Source: a bacterium (GTDB lineage: Bacteria > Caldisericota > Caldisericia > B22-G15). From it: a stretch of DNA of 20,664 bases. The stretch spans positions 1 through 20,664 of the forward strand of contig JAAYUH010000139.1 of assembly GCA_012517755.1 (NCBI GenBank). Direction: 5' to 3'. The notes under the pieces are model-generated. The model had not been told where the DNA came from and made no database searches. It saw nothing but the letters and a program-made list of their open reading frames with translations. The position numbers were made by a program, and so were the translations under genes. Shown one piece after another: positions 13,610 through 20,664 of this stretch. Each line of letters begins with the position of its first letter. The first letter of the stretch is position 1.

Positions 13610-15772
13610 ATGATAGAAGGATTTAATAAAAAGAGTTTAGAAATAAATATTTCTAATAAAAATCTTATTTTTGAAATTGGTGAATTAGCAAAACAGGCTG
13701 ATGGCTCAGTTTTAGCAAAATATGGTGATACATTTGTCTTAGTTACAGCTACTGTGAATAAAGAACCAAAAGATGATGTTGATTTTTTACCACTTGTTGT
13801 TGATTATGAAGAAAAACTTTATGCTGTTGGAAAAATACCAGGTGGTTTTTACAAAAGAGAAGGAAAACCAACAGATGAAGAGATACTTAAAGCAAGATTA
13901 ATTGATAGATCTTTAAGACCACTTTTCCCAGAATTTTTCTATAATGATGTTCAGATAATTGCAACTGTGTTATCACAAGATAAAGAGAATCCAGCCGATA
14001 TAATTGCATTAAATGGAGCATCACTTGCTCTTTCTATTTCAAAAGCTCCATTTTTAGGACCAATTGGAGCAGTTAGAATTGGTAGAATAGATGATAAATT
14101 CGTAATTAATCCTACTTTTGATGAAATTGAAAAGGGTTATATGGATATAGTAGTTGCAGGGACAAAGGATAATATAGTTATGGTTGAAGCAGGATGTAAA
14201 GAGATACCAGAAAATATTGTTTTGGAAGCTCTTGATATTGCAAAGGAAGAGATAAAGAAAATCGTTGAAGAGATTGAAAGATTTGCAAAAGAGAATTATA
14301 AAGAAAAAATTGAATTTATGCCTCTTGTGATTGAAGATGACATAATAGAAAAATCGAGAGAGTTCCTTGAGCCAAAAATAGAAGATGTTCTTGAAAATTT
14401 TAAAGAAAAATCTGAAAGAGAAGAAGAATTAAATAAACTTGAAGATCAATTAATCTTATATTTCATACCAGATTTTGAGATAAAAGAAGAATTTTCAAAG
14501 GAAGAAAAAGAGTTAATAAAAAAAATAAGATATATTTTTAAAAAAGTCTTAAAAAATTATGTAAGAAATAGAATAATAAATAAAAAAATCAGAGTCGATG
14601 GAAGGAAAACCGATGAAATAAGACCTTTATATATAAAAGCAGGTATCTTACCAAGAACACATGGCTCTGGATTATTTACAAGAGGTCAAACCCAGGTTCT
14701 ATCAGTGGTTACACTCGGAGGAATTAAAGAAGGACAGTTAATTGAAGGCCTTGAAGAAGAATTCACAAAGAGATATATGCATTATTATAATTTCCCCCCA
14801 TTTTCAACGGGAGAGGTTAAACCCTTAAGAGGTCCATCAAGAAGAGAAATAGGACATGGAGCACTTGCAGAGAGAGCACTTCTTTCGGTCATTCCTGATG
14901 AAATTGAATTTCCATATTCTATTAGAGTTGTTTCAGAAGTTCTTGAATCAAATGGTTCAACCTCTATGGCATCAGTATGTGGTTCAACTCTTGCATTAAT
15001 GGATGCTGGTGTTCCTATTAAAAATCCTGTAGCAGGAATCGCAATGGGTCTTATTAAAGAGGAAAATGATTTTGCAGTTTTATCAGATATACAGGGAATG
15101 GAAGATGCTTTAGGAGATATGGATTTTAAAGTTGCTGGAACAAAAAATGGTATAACAGCACTTCAAATGGATATAAAAATTAAAGGAATCGATTTAAAAA
15201 TTGTGGAAAAAGCCCTCGAACAAGCAAAAAATGGAAGATTATATATATTGAATGAAATGTTAAAAGTAATTGATAAACCAAGAGAAAATATTTCTCCTCT
15301 CGCACCAAGAGTAATAGTTATGGATATTGAACCTGATAAAATTAAAGATGTTATTGGACCTCAAGGAAAATTCATTAAAAAAATAATTGATGAGACTGAA
15401 TCTAAAATTGATATTGAACCTACTGGGAGAATTTTTGTTACAGCACCTGATTTAGAATCTGGTGAAAAAGCAATAGATATGATTAAAGAACTCACAAAAG
15501 ATGTTGAAGTTGGAAGAGTTTATCTTGGCAAAGTTTTACAGGTAAGAGATTTTGGTCTTATAGTTGAAATTACACCAAATAAAGATGGTCTATTACATGT
15601 TTCACAGATGAAAAATTCAATTGCTAAAAATAATAAACTCTGGCCTAAAGTTGGAGAAGAAATTATTGTCAAAGTTCAAAATGTAGATGATTCAGGAAGA
15701 GTTAATCTAACTCAAAAAGGTATTGGATTTGAGGATGATAATCAGGAAAAAGGTAGACCCTTTAAAAAATAG
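13610..15772 (+). CDS. pnp: Polyribonucleotide nucleotidyltransferase (PNPase)
   Basis: This is a 720-aa phosphorolytic 3'-5' exoribonuclease. The first RNase PH domain (about residues 10-145, FVLVTATVNKEPKDDVDF) is followed by a helical linker (about 215-325) and the catalytic second RNase PH domain (about 325-555). Then come a KH domain with GxxG at 583-586 (GPQG) and an S1 domain (about 632-706). The metal and catalytic residues that match E. coli Asp486, Asp492 and Lys494 are present as Asp499, Asp505 and Lys507 in MEDALGDMDFK. GTRGQTQV-type phosphate-binding residues appear as FTRGQTQVL. It normally forms a trimer and degrades mRNA. AGGAG lies just before the ATG. The stop TAG is immediately followed by the ATG of the M16 gene. 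Confidence 0.97.
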   Translation: MIEGFNKKSLEINISNKNLIFEIGELAKQADGSVLAKYGDTFVLVTATVNKEPKDDVDFLPLVVDYEEKLYAVGKIPGGFYKREGKPTDEEILKARLIDRSLRPLFPEFFYNDVQIIATVLSQDKENPADIIALNGASLALSISKAPFLGPIGAVRIGRIDDKFVINPTFDEIEKGYMDIVVAGTKDNIVMVEAGCKEIPENIVLEALDIAKEEIKKIVEEIERFAKENYKEKIEFMPLVIEDDIIEKSREFLEPKIEDVLENFKEKSEREEELNKLEDQLILYFIPDFEIKEEFSKEEKELIKKIRYIFKKVLKNYVRNRIINKKIRVDGRKTDEIRPLYIKAGILPRTHGSGLFTRGQTQVLSVVTLGGIKEGQLIEGLEEEFTKRYMHYYNFPPFSTGEVKPLRGPSRREIGHGALAERALLSVIPDEIEFPYSIRVVSEVLESNGSTSMASVCGSTLALMDAGVPIKNPVAGIAMGLIKEENDFAVLSDIQGMEDALGDMDFKVAGTKNGITALQMDIKIKGIDLKIVEKALEQAKNGRLYILNEMLKVIDKPRENISPLAPRVIVMDIEPDKIKDVIGPQGKFIKKIIDETESKIDIEPTGRIFVTAPDLESGEKAIDMIKELTKDVEVGRVYLGKVLQVRDFGLIVEITPNKDGLLHVSQMKNSIAKNNKLWPKVGEEIIVKVQNVDDSGRVNLTQKGIGFEDDNQEKGRPFKK

Positions 15773-17032
15773 ATGTCAGAAAAAAATATAAAATTTGAAA
15801 TCCATCAATATGGATCAAAAATAATATTTGAAAAAAATTCCAATTTTCCATCTTTTTCAATCTTTACTTTAATTCCTGCTGGATCTAATTATGAAAATGA
15901 TAATAACAATGGCTATTCTCATTTTGTTGAACATCTTGTTTTTAAAGGAACTAAAAAAAGAAATTGTTATGATATTCCAAAAGAGGTTGAAGGAATAGGT
16001 TGTGATATTAATGCTTATACAGGTAGTGAATATACTGGATATTATATTAGGGGTAGAGATATAAAATTTAGCGAAGCTTCAGATGTTTTGTTTGATTTAA
16101 TTCAAAATGCAACTTTCCCTGAGGAAGAGATAGAAAAAGAAAAAGAAGTTGTGATTCAGGAATACAATTCAATAGAAGATTCACCAGAAGAACTGTCGCT
16201 TATAGAACTTAAAAAAGCTATATGGGATAATACACCTTTTTCTTATGATACAATAGGAAAAATTGAAAATATAGTAAGTTCAAAAAGAGAAAAACTTTAT
16301 GATTTTTATGAATCATACTACAATTTAGAAAATTTAATTATTTCAATATATGGCAATTTGGAATATGAAGATATAAAAAAAGTTCTAAATGAGAAATTGA
16401 ATAAAAAGAGTTCAGACAAAACAATTAATGTAAATTTACAGGAGCCATCTTTTGAAAAAAATATAAAGATAAAAAATAAAAATACAAAACAGATGCATGT
16501 ATCAATTGGTTTTAAAGCACCATCTGTGATATCAAATAGATATTATAAAAATCTTGTTCTATTAAATATAATTGGTGGTGGTATGTCATCGAGATTATTT
16601 CAAAAAATAAGAGAAAAATTGGGATTAGTTTATGCAATATATACATTTAATCTCTCTAATAATATTACAGGAGCAAATGTTATATATTTTGCTTCATCAA
16701 AAAAGAATCTTCCAAGAGTTTTAGAAGAGATAAAAAAAGAATTTAATAATATAAAAGAGGATGGAATAAAAAATGATGAAATTGAAAGAAGTAAGGAATT
16801 GTTAATAGGAAATTATCTATTGAGACTTGAAAATTCTTTAGCAAGAAGCGAAAGAAATGCAGTTAGTTTTTTTAGAAAAGGTATTATAGAAGATATAGGA
16901 AAAACAATAGAAAAAATACAATCTGTAAAAGAAAATGATGTCTATGAAGAACTTGAATCAATTGATTATAATGAGTTTGGATATGGAGTTACTGGAGAAA
17001 TAAGTGAAGATGAATTTAAAAAATTCCTATGA
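15773..17032 (+). CDS. M16-family zinc peptidase (processing peptidase-like)
   Basis: This is a 419-aa peptidase of the M16B (mitochondrial processing peptidase-like) group. The inverted zinc motif HFVEH is at residues 50-54, and the third ligand Glu130 lies 76 residues after His54, the canonical spacing. A C-terminal RLFQKIREKLGLVYAI block, found in active M16B subunits, is present. No signal peptide is seen. In many Firmicutes a homologue (ymxG/mlpA-like) lies directly after pnp, and the same order occurs here, supporting vertical inheritance of the cluster. The ATG touches the pnp stop codon with no ribosome site, so translation depends on reinitiation. The last 29 bp overlap the RNase J start. 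The substrate is unknown; roles in peptide turnover or protein maturation are proposed for relatives. Confidence 0.92.
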   Translation: MSEKNIKFEIHQYGSKIIFEKNSNFPSFSIFTLIPAGSNYENDNNNGYSHFVEHLVFKGTKKRNCYDIPKEVEGIGCDINAYTGSEYTGYYIRGRDIKFSEASDVLFDLIQNATFPEEEIEKEKEVVIQEYNSIEDSPEELSLIELKKAIWDNTPFSYDTIGKIENIVSSKREKLYDFYESYYNLENLIISIYGNLEYEDIKKVLNEKLNKKSSDKTINVNLQEPSFEKNIKIKNKNTKQMHVSIGFKAPSVISNRYYKNLVLLNIIGGGMSSRLFQKIREKLGLVYAIYTFNLSNNITGANVIYFASSKKNLPRVLEEIKKEFNNIKEDGIKNDEIERSKELLIGNYLLRLENSLARSERNAVSFFRKGIIEDIGKTIEKIQSVKENDVYEELESIDYNEFGYGVTGEISEDEFKKFL

Positions 17033-18674
17033 TGAAAAATATGTAAAAATAACATTTCTTGGTGGTTTGAATGAAATAGGGAAAAATATGATGGTTTTTG
17101 AGGATGAATCTTCGGCTTTCATACTTGATTCAGGATTTAAATTCCCTGAAAGTGATATGTTTGGTGTTGAATATGTAATACCAAATCTATCTTATATAGA
17201 AAAGATAAAAGATAAACTTTTAGGTATAGTTATATCACATGGACATCTTGACCATATTGGATCTTTAAAATATGTTTTTGAAAAGAAAAAATTACCAATT
17301 TATGGAACGAAACTAACTCTTGGACTATGTACAACAGTTATTCCAGGAAAATTTAAACCATATGATGAAATTGAAATAAAACCAAATGAAAAATTTAAAA
17401 TTGGGAATTTTACAATCGAAGGAATATATGTTAACCACTCTATTCCTGATGGACTTGGTTTTGTAATTGAAAATCCAAATTCTGGAAGAATATTTCATAC
17501 CGGTGATTTTAAAATAGATACAACACCAATAGATGGAAAAAGCATTGATTTACAAAAAATTGCTACAATAGGAAATAAAGGAATTTTATTAATACTTTCT
17601 GATTCAACAAATGCAACTAAAGATGGATTTGCTGGCTCTGAGAAAATAGTTGGAGATAATTTAATAAATCTTTTTAAAAGAGTCAAAAAAAGAGCAATAA
17701 TAACAACATTTTCAACAAATATACATAGAATTCAACAGATTTTCGATATATCATCTAAACTTGGGAAAAAAGTTTATGTTGATGGTAAAAGTTTTGTTAA
17801 TATAATATCTATTGCTAAGAAATTAGGATATATAAATATTCCTGATGAGTTAATGATAGATATAAATGATATTCCATTAATACCTGAAGAGAAACTTGTC
17901 ATATTAACAACAGGTAGTCAGGGCGAACCACTTTCTGGTTTAACAAGACTTGCTTATTCAAATCATGAAAAATTAAGAATATTACCTGGTGATACTGTCA
18001 TAATTTCTGCACATCCAATACCAGGAAATGAAGAATTTATCAATAGGATAATAAATAACCTTTTTTCACTTAATGCTGATGTTATTTATAGAGAAGAAGA
18101 TGGTGTACATGTTTCTGGTCATGCAGCAAAGGAAGAATTAAAACTTATGTTACAACTTGTTAAACCACAATATTTTATTCCAATTCATGGTGAAACAAGA
18201 CATATTTATAGTCATAAAAAACTCGCTAATGAAATTGGAATTCCTGAAAATAGAATAATAGTTGTTGAAAATGGAGATACGGTTTTCGTTTATAAAAATA
18301 CAGTAAAAAGAGCGAAAAAAGAAATCTCAGGTGATCTTTTTATTGATGGTCTTGGTCTTGAATCTGAAGAAAGTGAAGTTATAAAAGATAGAAGAATATT
18401 AGCAAAAGAAGGTATAGCAACTGTTGGTATATTAATTAAAAATGGAAAGATAAATAATATAAAAATAATTTCAAGAGGATTTTTTAATGAAAATGATTTG
18501 AATGTTTTAATTGATAAAGCAAAAGAGAGAATAGAAGAAATATATTTATCAAATCATAGATATGATAAAGGTATTCTTGAGAGAGATATTTCTGGTGCAC
18601 TATCTTCATTCTTCTATGAAAAGACAAGAAGAAAACCTATAATCATACCTTTAATTTTTGAAGAGAATGAATAA
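17004..18674 (+). CDS. rnj: Ribonuclease J
   Basis: This is a 556-aa metallo-beta-lactamase/beta-CASP nuclease with 5'-3' exo- and endonuclease activity on RNA. LGGLNEIGKNM opens the domain and the metal site HGHLDH is at residues 79-84. GDFKID, the TTGSQGEPLSGL beta-CASP segment near 310, VSGHAAKEEL and PIHGETRH follow, with a C-terminal dimerisation domain to about 550. GTG at 17004 has GGAG six nt upstream (16994-16997). ATG at 17010 is the alternative, two codons later. The start lies inside the M16 gene in a different frame. Sharing an operon with pnp puts a 5'-end and a 3'-end mRNA nuclease under one promoter. Nothing indicates inactivation. RNase J1 versus J2 cannot be told; it may be the only copy. 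Confidence 0.94.
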   Translation: MKMNLKNSYDEKYVKITFLGGLNEIGKNMMVFEDESSAFILDSGFKFPESDMFGVEYVIPNLSYIEKIKDKLLGIVISHGHLDHIGSLKYVFEKKKLPIYGTKLTLGLCTTVIPGKFKPYDEIEIKPNEKFKIGNFTIEGIYVNHSIPDGLGFVIENPNSGRIFHTGDFKIDTTPIDGKSIDLQKIATIGNKGILLILSDSTNATKDGFAGSEKIVGDNLINLFKRVKKRAIITTFSTNIHRIQQIFDISSKLGKKVYVDGKSFVNIISIAKKLGYINIPDELMIDINDIPLIPEEKLVILTTGSQGEPLSGLTRLAYSNHEKLRILPGDTVIISAHPIPGNEEFINRIINNLFSLNADVIYREEDGVHVSGHAAKEELKLMLQLVKPQYFIPIHGETRHIYSHKKLANEIGIPENRIIVVENGDTVFVYKNTVKRAKKEISGDLFIDGLGLESEESEVIKDRRILAKEGIATVGILIKNGKINNIKIISRGFFNENDLNVLIDKAKERIEEIYLSNHRYDKGILERDISGALSSFFYEKTRRKPIIIPLIFEENE

Positions 18675-19596
18675 AAAATATTTATTAATATTTGTTTTAT
18701 GCATACTTTTATTGGGGAATGCTGCTGCTCCTTTTACTTTGAATGATTATCATGGAGATATAATTCCTGTCGATAATGTTGATTTGAAAATAGAGAATGA
18801 AGAAATTGTTTTTAATATTACAAATGATAAGATAGAAACAACTGTTAAATATGAAATTGTAAATGATGAGAATGAAAAGAATATTGGATTTATTTTTCCT
18901 GTTTTTTCAGAATATAAAAATAGTTTTGAAATTTTTTTTAATAATGATGAAGTAAAATATGAAATTGTTGAGTCTTCTTATCTAAAAGAATCTTTGTTAG
19001 ATAAATGGGAAAATTTAGAAAATATTATTTCTCAAAAAAATATTATTTTTATTGACCCTGTTCAAAAAAATTTATATACTCCTGAGATGTTCAACAAATT
19101 TTATAAGAATAATGACAGATATTTTCCAAGTTTATATAAATTTGTATTAAATTTTAAAAAAAATTCAAAAAATATTTTATTAATAAAATTTTTTGCATTA
19201 CCAAGTCTGGATAGGAAACTTTACCCAAAAAGTGTTTATTCATATTATTATATATTGAATACTAAAGAATATTACAAAAAGTTTGAAAATATTGATATTA
19301 AAATCTTTTATCCAAAAAATTATACATTTGCGTCAAACCTAAAAGGAGAAATAAAAAATATAGATGACAAATGTTTATATGAAATACACCTCGATGAAAT
19401 TAATGATAACTTAACCTTTTCTTATATAAATAGTAAAATAAGCAATTTTTCAATCTTTCTATATAAAAATTTCCCAATTATATATTCATCATATTTTATA
19501 TTGATATTAATATTTTTCTTATCTATTATAATTTTTATTGGTATAGCAGTATATCTTATTGTAAAATTTTTAAAAAGGAAGAAAAGAGATGTCTGA
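18667..19596 (+). CDS. Unknown protein: signal peptide, extracytoplasmic domain, C-terminal membrane anchor
   Basis: I do not recognise the family with confidence. From ATG 18667 the product is 309 aa. It has a basic start and hydrophobic stretch ending GNAAAPF, which looks like a signal peptide with an AxA site. A beta-rich, Asn/Lys/Tyr-rich domain covers about residues 30-265, and one transmembrane helix at about 275-300 is followed by a basic tail (KFLKRKKRDV). The early pattern, with VDLKIENEEIVFNI followed by TTVKYEIVNDENEKNIGFIFPVF, resembles bacterial surface proteins that start with an immunoglobulin-like or VIT-like strand set (DUF4424-like). That is only an impression. A TTG at 18658 would add three residues but has no better ribosome site. 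It overlaps RNase J by 8 nt and the next gene by 8 nt, so it is clearly cotranslated. Confidence 0.65.
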   Translation: MNKKYLLIFVLCILLLGNAAAPFTLNDYHGDIIPVDNVDLKIENEEIVFNITNDKIETTVKYEIVNDENEKNIGFIFPVFSEYKNSFEIFFNNDEVKYEIVESSYLKESLLDKWENLENIISQKNIIFIDPVQKNLYTPEMFNKFYKNNDRYFPSLYKFVLNFKKNSKNILLIKFFALPSLDRKLYPKSVYSYYYILNTKEYYKKFENIDIKIFYPKNYTFASNLKGEIKNIDDKCLYEIHLDEINDNLTFSYINSKISNFSIFLYKNFPIIYSSYFILILIFFLSIIIFIGIAVYLIVKFLKRKKRDV

Positions 19597-20356
19597 AGTA
19601 TTATTTGCATCATTAAGAGCACAAAATGAAGGAAGGTCTTTCTTAAAAAAAATTAAAATCATTGGTTCAAGATTAAACAAAGAGATAAAAAGTGGGGATT
19701 TAGTTGCAATTAAAATACATTTTGGTGAGCTTGGAAATCATGGATTTATCAGGCCTGTCTTTGTAAGACAAATTATCGATCTTGTAAAAGACGTCGGAGG
19801 AAAACCATTTTTAACTGACTCTAACACTTTATATAAAGGGGCTCGTTCAAATGCTGTTGACCATCTAAATACAGCAATTTATAATGGATTTTCATATGCA
19901 TCAATGGGTTGTCCAATAATCATTGCTGATGGTATTAAAGGTCAATACAATCATGAGTTAAAAGTTGACTTAAATCATTTTAAAAAAGTAAAAATTGGTG
20001 GAGCAATAATTGATTCTGATTATTTAATTGTCTTAACTCATTTTAAAGGTCATGTATCAGCTGGATTTGGAGGAAGTATTAAAAATATTGGGATGGGTTG
20101 TGCATCAAGAGGTGGGAAACAGACACAACATGCAGATTTTAAACCGCCTTTTAACTTTGAAAAATGTATTGGCTGCGGAAAATGTAGTGAAAATTGCCCT
20201 GAAAATGCAATTCAAATTGTAGATAAAAAGGCAAAATTTGATTATTCAAAGTGTATTGGCTGCGGAGAGTGCGTAACTGTTTCTGGATTAAGACAACTTG
20301 AATATGCTGAGAAGATTGCTTTAGGTGAAAGAAATTATAAAATTATTGAAATATGA
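19589..20356 (+). CDS. DUF362 / 4Fe-4S ferredoxin-domain protein, apparently internally deleted
   Basis: The 255-aa product has the DUF362 N-terminal domain (IKIHFGELGNHGFIRPVFVR, LTDSNTLYKG, LTHFKGHVSAGFGGSIKNIG, GCASRGGKQTQHAD). One complete 4Fe-4S motif follows: CIGCGKCSENCPENA, near residues 193-207. The second motif begins CIGCGEC but then jumps to VTVSGLRQLEYAEKIALG and stops at KIIEI, lacking its fourth Cys. From memory of the family, full-length relatives are about 360-370 aa and end with a QLEYAE...GLGSREYELI-like tail. The tail is therefore present here, and about 110 residues between the second cluster and it are missing in frame near 20277-20290. This may be a real deletion, a short subfamily, or an assembly or amplification error. 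The biochemical role of DUF362 proteins is unclear; an electron-carrying or iron-sulfur-scaffold role is inferred. Confidence 0.75.
   Translation: MSEVLFASLRAQNEGRSFLKKIKIIGSRLNKEIKSGDLVAIKIHFGELGNHGFIRPVFVRQIIDLVKDVGGKPFLTDSNTLYKGARSNAVDHLNTAIYNGFSYASMGCPIIIADGIKGQYNHELKVDLNHFKKVKIGGAIIDSDYLIVLTHFKGHVSAGFGGSIKNIGMGCASRGGKQTQHADFKPPFNFEKCIGCGKCSENCPENAIQIVDKKAKFDYSKCIGCGECVTVSGLRQLEYAEKIALGERNYKIIEI
19979..20107 (+). repeat. Direct repeat copy 1 (129 bp, inside the DUF362 gene)
   Basis: These 129 bases recur exactly at 20536-20664, 557 bp downstream in the same orientation. This copy sits in its expected place in the middle of the DUF362 coding sequence and is taken as the original. Confidence 0.9.
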
Positions 20357-20664
20357 TAAATAAGTGTCCTTTTTGTAATTTAGATAAAGATAGAGTTATT
20401 TTTGAAAATGTTCACTCTTATGCACTTTTAGATATTTTTCCGGTTACAAAAGGACACACTTTAATAATTCCAAAAAGACATATTCTTAAATTAGAAGATT
20501 TGAATAATGAAGAAATTTTAGATATATTTGAAACATTTAAAAAAGTAAAAATTGGTGGAGCAATAATTGATTCTGATTATTTAATTGTCTTAACTCATTT
20601 TAAAGGTCATGTATCAGCTGGATTTGGAGGAAGTATTAAAAATATTGGGATGGGTTGTGCATCA
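20353..20664 (+). CDS. HIT-family protein, N-terminal part only, fused in frame to copied DUF362 sequence
   Basis: The ATG overlaps the DUF362 stop (ATGA). Residues 1-61 read as a HIT (histidine triad) nucleotide hydrolase/transferase: CPFC at 5-8, then ALLDIFPVTKGHTLIIPKRH. The product would cleave AMP-linked or dinucleoside polyphosphate substrates in the cytoplasm. From position 20536 on, the reading continues in the same frame as KKVKIGGAIIDSDYL..., an exact copy of the DUF362 protein from its residue 131. The catalytic HxHxHxx motif that should follow is therefore absent. The HIT part is credible; the fusion is most likely a contig-end chimera (see the repeat entries). The true C-terminus lies outside the window. 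Confidence 0.75.
   Translation, partial: MINKCPFCNLDKDRVIFENVHSYALLDIFPVTKGHTLIIPKRHILKLEDLNNEEILDIFETFKKVKIGGAIIDSDYLIVLTHFKGHVSAGFGGSIKNIGMGCAS
20536..20664 (+). repeat. Direct repeat copy 2 (129 bp, at the contig end, interrupting the HIT gene)
   Basis: This is an exact copy of 19979-20107 that runs to the last base of the window. It starts at TTTAAAAAAGTAAAA. The HIT gene itself could plausibly have carried a similar FKKVK stretch there, so a short shared sequence may have caused a false join. Perfect identity and the position at the end argue for an assembly or amplification artefact. Confidence 0.85.

Noticed and set aside
19979..20664. Mobile element or integration site flanked by the 129-bp direct repeats
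   Set aside because: The interval between copies holds only the end of the DUF362 gene and the start of the HIT gene, with no transposase or integrase. The second copy ends exactly at the window end.

Overview
The window is a gene-dense, strongly AT-rich bacterial chromosome segment. Hand counts of sample lines give roughly 22-42% G+C, mostly near 25%. The gene content is chromosomal: ornithine carbamoyltransferase, ComEA/ComEC, rpsO-pnp, M16 peptidase, RNase J and a tsaD fragment. I saw no IS element, phage gene, tRNA, rRNA or CRISPR array. The standard code fits: all three stops are used, and TTG/GTG starts occur. The neighbourhood rpsO-pnp-M16, a stand-alone ComEA with SLBB and HhH domains, and RNase J suggest a low-GC, Firmicutes-like or deep-branching anaerobic lineage such as Caldisericota, Dictyoglomota or Atribacterota. 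I cannot fix the phylum from sequence alone.

Layout. (1) Positions 1-36 hold the first 12 codons of tsaD on the minus strand, divergent from region 2. (2) Positions 249-7699 (+) are a tightly packed run: an alanine/ornithine racemase-family enzyme, two half-size chromate-transporter proteins, an HExxH metallopeptidase, argF, comEA and comEC. (3) Positions 7627-8361 (-) hold a class I SAM methyltransferase whose 3' end overlaps the comEC 3' end by 73 bp, tail to tail. (4) Positions 8547-13139 (+) form a four-gene cassette: a membrane-anchored protein with two thioredoxin folds, a 92-aa secreted or anchored peptide with ten Cys, an 823-aa tandem FtsX/MacB-type permease and its ATPase. This looks like a unit for making and exporting a disulfide-rich peptide. 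It is the best candidate here for an undescribed system. (5) From 13221 to the right edge lies an RNA-metabolism operon with a near-consensus promoter and a structured leader: rpsO, pnp, M16 peptidase, RNase J, an unknown membrane-anchored extracytoplasmic protein, a DUF362/ferredoxin protein and a HIT-family gene.

Two cautions apply to the right end. The last 129 bases are an exact direct copy of 19979-20107 and truncate the HIT gene in frame. The DUF362 protein also looks internally deleted. Both may be assembly or amplification chimeras rather than biology.

Regulatory reading: good sigma-70-type promoters (TTGAAA-17-TATAAT) precede the racemase and rpsO genes. Three genes that start transcription units (tsaD, racemase, methyltransferase) have a -10 box only 7-10 nt from their start codon and no Shine-Dalgarno, so leaderless or near-leaderless mRNAs are likely. 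Several operon-internal genes instead have strong AGGAGG-like sites, or overlap their upstream neighbour. No stretch over 300 bases lacks a gene.
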